Shown here piece by piece: positions 55,441 to 64,000 of a stretch of DNA of 64,000 nt. Source of the DNA: Lathyrus oleraceus. Its lineage: Eukaryota > Streptophyta > Magnoliopsida > Fabales > Fabaceae. The stretch covers positions 129,073,854 through 129,137,853 of the forward strand of contig NC_066579.1 of the NCBI RefSeq assembly GCF_024323335.1. The letters run 5' to 3'. Under the pieces are notes generated by a model, which saw nothing but the letters and a program-made list of their open reading frames with translations, did not search any database and was not told the origin of the DNA. How positions within the stretch are numbered: the stretch's first letter is position 1; the number at the start of each line of letters is the position of its first letter. The translations under genes were made by a program, and so were the position numbers.

Positions 55441-56292
55441 AGAGTTAGGTTGGGAGCTTGGAATTAGGTTGTATATGTTGTAGTTGAGGGGATAGAAATG
55501 TAATGGAACATTTATGGCATTTTATTTTGTATGGAACGTGATGAATTGACTTTGTATGGCGTTTTGAATTTAAATGGAAGGTTTATTGGATATTGTATGG
55601 AAATGGTTCTGTATTGATTTGCATGGAAAGTTATGAATGAAAATGTAGTTGATTGTATGGAATGTTATGAATGAAAGTGTAGTTGACTGTATGGAATGTA
55701 TAACTATTTGGATGATTATGGTTTAAATTGGTTCCAAATGGATAATGAAAATGGATATGGATTTTGGATATGGAATTTAAAAAATAGAGTTGGGTTATTG
55801 GATTGGAAAAAATGGAGTTAATTGTGGGTTCAAGGAATTTGGATATTTGATTATAAAAATGGATATGGATTTTTAGGAATAATCCAAGACTAATCTAAAT
55901 ATCAATTTAAATAATAATAACAAATCAGCAAAAATCAAATAAAAATCAAATTAATCTATAATTCGTTAAAATTACTTTGATATCAACTCTAACATTCATT
56001 TGGAAATTAAAATCAATTAGAGTTTGAATAATTAGTAAAATAAACAATTAAGATTAAATTGAAATTTGGAATTAAACTTAATTCAAAATTAAAATCAAAT
56101 TGAAAATTAAAAAAAGTCAAATAATTAAAATCCATTTTATAATTAAAAAAAACACCATGATCAAGAAGCTAGATAATGACCAATGTCTGTTAATAAAAAA
56201 AAATGGATTTGGGAATGAATGTACGCAAATGAATTTTAGGCCAAATGCCAAATAAAAATAAAAAAATTCAGGACCAAAATCGGGGTATGACA
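55441..56292 (-). other. 5' part of the solo LTR, AT-rich
   Basis: Short imperfect repeats of TGTATGGAATGTTATGAATG at 55560-55700, then AT-rich sequence to the minus-strand LTR start TGTCATACCCCG at 56292. No gene. Confidence 0.5.
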
Positions 56293-56297
56293 TAATG
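56293..56297. other. Target-site duplication TAATG, right (5.4 kb solo LTR)
   Basis: Matches 50869-50873 exactly; the copia-type LTR continues after it with CTTCTGCACAAGG. Confidence 0.92.
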
Positions 56298-57371
56298 CTT
56301 CTGCACAAGGGTTCTATTTATAGAACCACTTGTGTGGGCTGCAAGCTAAAAAATCCACTTAAGTGTATGTGGCACATATCTTATGATATGCCAAAATCAC
56401 TTAAGCGTGTGGTACCTTACCATATTTCGTATTCTACTTAAGTACACCATACCTTACGATGTTCTACAATTCATTTAAGTGCACCGTACCCTACGGTGTT
56501 CCTTAGTTACTCTATCTCTCATTAATCCGTCCTTTTGTGTGTGACCCTGTAGGTTTTCGCGACATTAACAATTATATTAAATCACGTATTTAACATTATA
56601 AATAGTGAGCGGTATCTAGCAACACATCACTTCTATCCAAGATACAAAAATATCACGTGATTTGACAAATTCGTTTTGATAATACTTATGTGTATAATTA
56701 CCCTTTGGCCCCTATGTCTATATTGAACACAAGGAATAAATCGTTTCATCCTTGTCCAGTTCAATATTGGGGCCGTAGACATTTATCATGTTATGCAGGA
56801 TGGGCAAATTCCATCTAGGCCACTCATGTCCCTCAACATGCTTCATGGAGTACCCATAAACTGTCTTTATATTCATCCAGTTACGGACAAAGTTTGATCA
56901 ACAATAAAGCACTCGACTCTACATCTAGGGTCCATAGTGGTTTCAGGTCGAAGGGTGGCATACACCACTATCACCATGAGAATAACTTATGACACTTTGC
57001 ATAACATTCTATATGGTATTCTCATAGCGGGTCAATCCAGTATAAATATTACTCCTAATATTCATACATATGTTTAAGACTTGATAACTCCTTATCCATG
57101 ATCCATGAGATGTGATCACCAGTCTATATACATAACAGTCTTAATGCTTTAATGTTATCCCACTTCACAACAAAGCTCGACTGCGGATACTTTAAGAATA
57201 GTGTCCTTATGTTTAATGGGATCTAATGATTAAGTCACACTTGATACATTAAATAGACTATCTATTCTAGGGACTTTATTAAACAAACATAATAAAGAAA
57301 AAGCCTTTTATTATTAATAAATAATTCGATACAAGTACCAAAAGTATTGGCCTCTAGGGCTTACACCAACA
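56298..57371 (-). mobile_element. Ty1/copia-type solo LTR, 5' part (U4)
   Basis: Remaining 1,074 bp of the U4 copia-type LTR after the 5.4 kb insertion. With 50592-50873 it gives 1,356 bp, matching the other units apart from microsatellite length. It contains the TATA region and the ACTTAAGT repeats. Confidence 0.8.
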
Positions 57372-57376
57372 CAACT

Positions 57377-58072
57377 TTGGTTGGGCGAGTGTACCTGATT
57401 ATACTGAGGATATATTTTGTGCTACTGCTTTTATCCCGCTTAGAGGGAACCGGGCGACCGAGCCTTACAGAGTATATCTTGACTGTTTGGTTGTTGAGGA
57501 CGCACTTCAATAGCTATGTTAATCACCATGAGACGCGGTCATTTGACAAGATAGTGTTATACTTTGAATGGTTGGCATGCAGATCACGTCGCATTGTTCC
57601 TCATCTTTCCGAACGCGTCATGCGACAGTTCAGATATACTCATACCATTTCCAGACACCCGTTGTCTCTGCTCCTCCTACCTTAACACGTATACAGATAG
57701 ATGACATGTTTAATGATTATGAGAGTCATCTAGTATCGCAGGTGGCACGAGCTACCATAGCTGAGAGAGAATGAAGCTACGTCAAAGGGTACATCAGATG
57801 GTTCTTCAGGGTGTCACATACATAGTACAGGTTGCTCCAGATGACCCACCGAGACCAGCTCATTAAGAATTATTATAGGAGGAGCATACATAACTAGATC
57901 ATGCTGAGGATGTCTTATATAGGTGTCGTCACATAGTGGAGATTGCGCAAGCAAGCATTGACAGAGGCACGAGGGGCATTGATGTATTAGAGACAAAGCT
58001 AGGGGACAAGTGAGATTGATGGCCGAGGAGGAAGAGCTGGCAGAGGAGGCAGAGGACGTAGATGATACGTAG
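57377..58072 (+). pseudogene. Plant mobile domain (MAIN-like) pseudogene, C-part, U4
   Basis: Same as U2 and U3, including the shared 1-base deletion; one private change gives QFRYTH for QFGYTH. The short sequence just after it (TATCATGATTTTGACGG near 58110) is shared only with U3. Confidence 0.78.
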
Positions 58073-58316
58073 CCAACCATACACAGTAGTGTCTTAGTAT
58101 ATAGTAGTATTATCATGATTTTGACGGTCTTGCTACTTTATTGATCTCGATTGTATGATATTTTGACATTTATTGATATTTTATTTATGTACGAAATTTT
58201 TTAACCATCTAGGATTATGTATGTAGATGTTTGTTTTTTGATCGTATGATATGGTTTAAGTCTTCATTTGAAATTCAAATAAATAAAATATAATATGAAA
58301 GACTAAGTTTTGAGAC

Positions 58317-58485
58317 ATTACGGAAATGTATCTCCGTAATATTCACAGAGATGCATCTTCGATTCAATTCACGTGTATAATGACTTTTGAGGATGTATGT
58401 TTTAAATTGTTACAAAGATGTATCTCCGGAACATTTTAAACTTCATTCTGAATTTGGTGTGTCCAAAGATGTATCTCCGAAAACT
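58317..58485. repeat. Near-palindromic GATGTATCTCCG motif cluster, U4
   Basis: Same four motifs; the spacer variants match U3. Confidence 0.6.
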
Positions 58486-60124
58486 AAATGTATTTAAATA
58501 ATTTCACGTGGTGGTTAAAAAATATTAAAGACGTATTAAAAAATCCTAAAATTAATTGACCTCCTAAATTGATAGCTCTGGATTTGATTCCTCATATAAA
58601 AAGATCAAATCGAGTTCAATTTAATATTTAATACTATTTAGTTTGAATAACTTTTGAATGATTAAATTACAATCTTAATATTTTTAACTAAATATTTTTT
58701 CTTGGCCTATATTCTTTTAATAATAATATAATATTATTGATATCGCTAAAACACTGTTCACACAATACAAAATAAACTTGAGTCAATTTTGTTGTTCTAT
58801 GAAAGCCATCTTCCTCATATTCGGGACCATTTCAATGATTCGACTTGGATTTAAACGGGTTGATGGTAGACTTGTTCGTCTAAATGAGATGGTGAGTTCT
58901 GATAGCTAACAAATATTTTATGATTAATTCAATATCAAACATCAAGCCGGAACTTACAAATACTCATACACTTAAATTAGTGATTATTTAAGGTAGAAAT
59001 AAATTTTATAGATGTAAAGGGCATGTAAATGAATTTGATGTTTATTTTCCCATATATAGACCGATTTTATGGTATTTGTGGACTTATAACCTTTTATAGC
59101 AAGATAGTGGTTTGATGAGACATGTGTTAGTGTTTTTATTGTTTTGTGATCTAAAAGTATTATTCAATTATTCACATTGATTAAGTATTTTTAAGGCATA
59201 ATTATTCGTTTATATTTGTAGACCCTATAACCTCTTATATTTTGATCTTGATTAAAATTATTTGTGAAAGACACAGTGGATCATATTTTTATTGGATCGT
59301 CACAAATATTTTTGTCACGAGGCAGAAAGTAATTATTATTATTCAAAAATGTTTATAAAACAAACTTTAATAAAAAAACAAAGAATTAAAATAAATAAAT
59401 TAAAATCTTAGAAAAAATGAGCGTAGAAATTTTTAAAAAGTTTGTAATAAGGTTGATATGTAGAAAAGTCCAAATAAAATAGATTATATAAATTTATAAA
59501 ATATTAAATTTAAGTTAAAAGAATACGAAGAAAAAAATATAACTGAGACGATTATATTATAGTAGTATAGATGAATAAATACATTAATATTGTTGGATTA
59601 GATTTGATTCCTCATATGAAAAAACCGAATCCAGTTCAATTTAATATTTAATGCTATTTAGTTTGAATTAACATTTAATAATTAAATTACATTTTAATAT
59701 TTTTAACTATATATTTGTTGTTGCCTTGTATTCTATTAATAATAATATAATATTATTGATATCGCTAAAGGACTGTTCACACAACACACAAGATAAACAT
59801 GAGTCAATTTTGATTCCACTTTTTAGGGTAATAACTGTTGTTTGTTTTTCAGTTTTGTTAAGATTCTGTTTCCATTAATATATTGATTTTTTCTTTCAAA
59901 ATTGAGTTTGTTTTTTCAATTAAAATAAGATCCTACAACCTTAATAGGAAAATCTTTTAATTCTCCATGATTTGTGCGCTGGGTTTTTGACCCGGTTGCT
60001 AAAACAATTCCATTTTTCAGGTTTAAATAGAAACCTAAATCTCACTGTTTTTTTATTACACTTCATTACTTCACTTTCTTTATTAATTCTCTCTTTGTTA
60101 CATACACTTTTTCTTACTCAAAAC
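58486..60124. repeat. AT-rich region with a diverged direct repeat, U4
   Basis: Equivalent of 42938-44580 and most like it. No gene seen. Confidence 0.6.
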
Positions 60125-60520
60125 ATGAGTTCTAACTCTTCCGTTGCTTCTAACTCTATTGATTCTTTCAATGAAAATGATAGCGTGGATTCTAAGATAA
60201 CAGTGTCAAAGAATGTTGTTGATGATTACTTAGGAACTTATGGGGGTTATCACTTCTTATGTCACTTGGCTGGAACTGAAAATTATGTTAAAGCTTGCGA
60301 GAGTATTGTGGAAGAGGTGAAGAAGGAAGCTTTGGACATTTTTAGTGCTTTCCGAGAGAGTAACGCGAAGGAATGTGTTAGGGTTGGTGAAAAAAGAAAG
60401 TGCAATGAAATGACTGTTAAGAGCTCTAGAGATGTTTCCAAGAGGAGGAGAACGGACTCTCGAGCCATCGCGAGTAGCATGTCGAGCAATTGCGATACCG
60501 CTCGACGCAGTAAAAAGTGA
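60125..60520 (+). CDS. Small protein of unknown function, 131 aa, U4
   Basis: Ser28 as in U3; otherwise the same protein. In this part of the unit U4 is closest to U3. Confidence 0.5.
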   Translation: MSSNSSVASNSIDSFNENDSVDSKITVSKNVVDDYLGTYGGYHFLCHLAGTENYVKACESIVEEVKKEALDIFSAFRESNAKECVRVGEKRKCNEMTVKSSRDVSKRRRTDSRAIASSMSSNCDTARRSKK

Positions 60521-61453
60521 TGAATTTAAGTCTATGTGTGATTTGGTTTTAAGAAATGGTTTAGGGTTTGAGCTACCTTCTTTTGAAATGATACTATGAG
60601 TTTATCTACATAAGATATTATGTATTTTATATAATTATGATTAATATATAGAATTTGACAATTTGCTACTGTTGTTTACTATAGCTTAACTTGTTTATTT
60701 ATGAAGTCTGAATTACATTGGACTTAAGTTGTATATGTTTTTCTCTACTATCTTAAAATTGAGTATGGTCATTCTCTTATGATTTTTTTTTCTATTACAT
60801 TTGCTTTGGGTTTGGGTCTTTCTACTTTTGAAGAGGAGAAAAAGAATATTGATGAATATTTTTAGTTTAGACTTGAAGCATCATTTGTTTTAATATTAAA
60901 ATATTTAACCATTTGTTTTTAATGAGTCAGTTTGAAAAAAGTTTCAATTCTGCTTGTTAGATTTTTGTCGTCTTCAATTTTTCCAGAAGGTGTATTTGGA
61001 GAGTGAATTACTATTAAGAAATTCAAACAACAATTCTTTGTTTGTTGACAAGTTACTGTCTTGGAAGAATGTGTAACTAAGTGTAGTTTTAATTTAATTT
61101 TTGGAAGAGTCACTAACAATTTAATGGTATAAAATTGATTTTGAAATGATTTCAAAATGTTTAGTTTTTTTAAAATAGATTTAATTCTACTTCCATAATC
61201 CTTGAAATTATAATTTATAATTTTTAGTTTAATTATTATTTTTATATTAAAATTTATTATTCAACTTCAATTTTATTTAAAACTATATTTTCACAATCAG
61301 TCCACCTTTAACCAAAATCAATTTTATGTAATCAATTATTCAAAATCAATTTTTTTCACTACAAAATCAAATGTATAGTGTTCTTCCTAGTTGAGGATGG
61401 TTGTGTTTTCAAGTGTTTGTAACCAAATAAACTTAGGGATCTAACAGCCTTCG
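60521..61453. other. AT-rich spacer downstream of the 131-codon gene, U4
   Basis: Equivalent of 24089-25021. Somewhere between about 61250 and 61450 the sequence changes from U3-like to U2-like. Confidence 0.5.
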
Positions 61454-63371
61454 GGTAACATCCTAAAACTCGGATTCATAATTAAAAGGATAAAATTCAT
61501 ATTTTAGAATGCTACTCAAACACAACATACATATTTTCTAAAATTTTCAACACTCGCAGCGGAACTCAAATAAATAATGTACTTCAATTATCTCTTCAAC
61601 ATGGAAATATTTGATCAAAATAACATAATAAAAAAATAACTCAAAATAAATAGCACACCATATTCCCAATGTTATAGATTAGAGCATATAAATCAACTAA
61701 ATATAGATAAGTGATAAAATAAACGAAGAAAAACTGAAAGGCCATTTTCCAACTCACAACAATGCTTACTCCTCTTGAGTATCCGTACAAGACAACATTA
61801 CACATTCGATCACACATCAACACAATAATTCAAATCACATAGCCTTTATGTATGCAATGTGACACACAACTCGACTCTTATGCTCGTGGTACCAATTTGG
61901 ACACCAGAGATCCCCACTTCTGAATCCATGACTCGTCTTTTTCAACATAATATGATGTAAGTCATACAATAATGCAACAACAATAATTACGGTTCCACTT
62001 CTAACCATAATCAACAACGGAATACAACACTCAACAATAGTCCCCACTTCTGAACAACACACCTCAACATAACACCTACAATTATATTTATAGCACATAA
62101 TTGTATTCACAACACAACAACTCATACACATAATCAGAGTTCAACATATACAATCATGAAAATCAATTCAACTATTACTTCATCATAATAATAATCCACC
62201 TTAATTAATCAATTACATCAAATTCCCAAAAACAACAGTCAAACATCGAGTACATGAGAAAACATAATAAAAAATTGGACTAATCACTCAAAACAACCTT
62301 TGACAGTCATGACGACCAGGTCGTCATCTAGGTGACGAGAGTCACCCAACCCGTCACCACCCCCCAACTTCATAACCTGTCACCTATGTGACGACCGACA
62401 GAAGGATTTCTTCCTGGAGATCATGACGGTCAGCTATCTCAAAAGTATGACGGGAAGTCTGTCACGCTCATGATTCCTGTCACACTGTTGCAGAATGTAA
62501 TTTCTACATTTTGGCCATGAGAGTTCATTTGAAGCTCCAATTTTGTCCCCCGTTACCCCAATTTGCACATAAAATAATACATACATATGATACATGGATT
62601 AAATCACCACATACTCATTGATTATCATTCAATTTCATCAATTAATCCCAAATTCAAGGTTATACTCATAATTCCCAAGTATTTCAATGGCAACAACCAT
62701 GTTCGAAATTCATATCAACATATTATACATAATATTCACCATATAACATAGCATAAATTTATACCTTAAGCGTGGAATTAAATTGATGATCACACAATCA
62801 TCATCAAAACTCATAGAACACAACAATGGTGAGAAAAACCTAGAGAAAGATGAGGATCTCTCTCTCTACCCCTCATGCAATACACCTATATTCAAGTAGT
62901 TTTCCCCCATACCTGAGTTCCCAGCAAAAGCTCCAAGCTTGGGTATGGTTTCTCATTCTCTCTCTAACCCTTTTTCTTCTCTTCTCACACTTGTCTATTT
63001 TCCCAATTCTACATACTGTTAAGTTTGGCTACTCTCCCTTTATTATTTATTTTGACATAAATTATAATTAATTTCCCTATTCACACTTTTAACACACACC
63101 CCCACTTAATCTTTCCTTTATTCTATCCCGTTATTTTTCTAGTAATTCTATTTTCTACTCCAAATCATTATCTTTCTCTTATTTTTATATTTATTTAAAC
63201 AATATTATGCTATTTTAATTTAATTAATTAATTAAAATCCTAATATTCCCCAATCACCACATAACACATACTATCACCAATTAAATGATTAAAAACATAT
63301 TAAATCATTTAAATAATTAAATCAAACAATAAAATTTAATTAAATAAATTAATCGAATTCAGAGTGTTATA
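61454..63371 (-). mobile_element. Ty3/gypsy chromovirus LTR remnant, U4
   Basis: Equivalent of 25022-26940; agrees with U2 at the four sites that separate the copies. Confidence 0.6.
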
Positions 63372-63379
63372 AATCTCGC

Positions 63380-64000
63380 TCACTTATAGAATTTTTGCCC
63401 TCTAAAATTACCTGAACGAAACAACCCCGAATAAGAATCTCTCATCCGACTCTGCAGCTCCCACGTTATGTTTCCTTCAGCAGGTCCTCTCCAAACAACC
63501 TTCACCAAGACGGTCTTTTTACCTCTAAAGTGTTTCATTTTCCGATCATCAATTTGCAATGATGATGCCTCTACAGTCAAGTTATCTCTCACTTGCACAT
63601 CATCCATTTGAGTCACATGAGACGGATCTGGAGCATATTTCTGATGTTGAGACACATGAAACACATGAAACACACTGTGAAGATTCGAAAGTGATGGTGG
63701 TAAAACAAATTTGTACCAACATATTAAATTCAAGTTCTCTCCTCTGCTTATCATGGTAACTCTTATGTCGACTCTGCGAAGCTTACATATTCTCATGAAT
63801 CATCTTGATCTTCTCAGTCGTCTGCTGAAAAATCTTTGGCTCAAGCACAACACTTTAGCCAGGCTCATACCAACACAAAGGTGTCTTACACCTTCTACCA
63901 TGAAAAGCCTTAAAATGTGTCATTCCAATACGAGAATGGAAATTTTTATTGTAGGTGAACTCAATCAATGTAAAGTAGCTATCTCAATCACCTCATTTCT
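63380..64000 (-). pseudogene. Ty3/gypsy chromovirus integrase and chromodomain remnant, U4 (cut by window end)
   Basis: The chromodomain frame 63796-63380 and part of the integrase core are visible before the window ends. Confidence 0.78.

Larger units (their letters stand above)
50874..56292 (-). mobile_element. Ogre-type solo LTR, 5,419 bp, carrying host gene fragments
   Basis: TG...CA ends (minus-strand start TGTCATACCCCGATTTTGG at 56292; end GCGACA at 50874) and a perfect 5 bp duplication define one insertion. The first ~240 bp on the plus strand are, in reverse complement, clearly similar to the end of the Ogre LTR (AGGTATTAGCACCCCTCACG against its complement at 6664-6690). The start of the LTR is unlike that Ogre. 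No primer site, gag or pol follows either end, so it is a solo LTR left by LTR-LTR recombination. Its interior, 53.0-55.4 kb, holds gene-derived fragments in both orientations. An alternative is that another transposon (Pack-MULE or Helitron) carrying these fragments inserted into the LTR first. Confidence 0.75.
49855..64000. repeat. Tandem unit U4 of the 10.45 kb array (incomplete; carries a 5.4 kb solo LTR)
   Basis: This unit begins like the others and runs off the window inside the gypsy remnant. Its copia-type LTR is split by a 5,419 bp solo LTR at 50874-56292. Without that insertion about 8.7 kb of unit is visible. Its first ~1 kb is slightly more diverged from U1-U3 than the rest, for example several amino-acid changes in the PMD N-part. 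Confidence 0.93.

Noticed and set aside
1..64000. Reading the array as a centromeric satellite
   Set aside because: The unit is much longer than typical centromere satellites and I see no evidence of centromere identity in the sequence; location cannot be told from this window.

Overview
The window is nuclear DNA from a plant, most likely a legume of the tribe Fabeae (the pea, vetch, faba bean and lentil group). The pointers are an Ogre/Tat-type LTR retrotransposon with very long LTRs (4,995 bp each), a second Ogre-type LTR of 5.4 kb, split genes with GT-AG introns, a chromodomain Ty3/gypsy remnant and a plant mobile domain (MAIN-like) pseudogene. The genus is an inference. There is no bacterial gene organisation here; almost all of the window is repeats.

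The backbone is a head-to-tail tandem array of a ~10.45 kb unit. Taking the plant mobile domain region as the start of each unit: U1 is 1-29280 (10.45 kb once an 18.8 kb insertion is subtracted), U2 29281-39728, U3 39729-49854 (with a ~320 bp deletion) and U4 49855-64000 (incomplete, with a 5.4 kb insertion). By eye the units are about 99% identical. In order, each unit holds: the N-terminal part of a plant mobile domain (PMD) pseudogene; a 1,358 bp minus-strand Ty1/copia-type solo LTR lying inside a PMD exon; the C-terminal part of the PMD pseudogene; a cluster of near-palindromic GATGTATCTCCG motifs; AT-rich direct repeats; a small 131-codon gene of unknown function, intact in all four units; a minus-strand Ty3/gypsy chromovirus remnant (LTR, then integrase and chromodomain); a CACTA-like terminus; and a FAR1/MULE-type transposase C-terminus that leads directly into the next PMD copy.

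Two large elements have landed in this array, both inside the copia-type LTR. In U1 an 18,804 bp Ogre element (1853-20656, target duplication CATGG) has nearly identical LTRs, about 8 differences in 4,995 bp. Its coding region is wrecked: the gag core is gone, reverse transcriptase is only a piece around YVDD, and only the C-terminal part of integrase is readable. It was therefore probably mobilised recently by proteins from another element. Its 3' untranslated region holds minisatellites of 23 and 24 bp and other short tandem repeats. In U4 a 5,419 bp minus-strand solo LTR (50874-56292, target duplication TAATG) carries fragments of host genes: an antisense Whirly fragment, the N-terminal half of a mitochondrial porin (VDAC), and exon-like pieces that I do not recognise.

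The strongest candidates for something undescribed are: (1) the 10.45 kb array itself, with unit-to-unit mosaicism that implies recombination or gene conversion; (2) repeated hairpin modules in both Ogre-type LTRs whose stems differ by compensatory base pairs while the loops stay constant, which suggests selected RNA structure; (3) the solo LTR that carries Whirly, VDAC and other fragments; (4) the conserved 131-codon gene; and (5) the FAR1-type transposase next to a PMD gene. All identities and difference counts were judged by eye.
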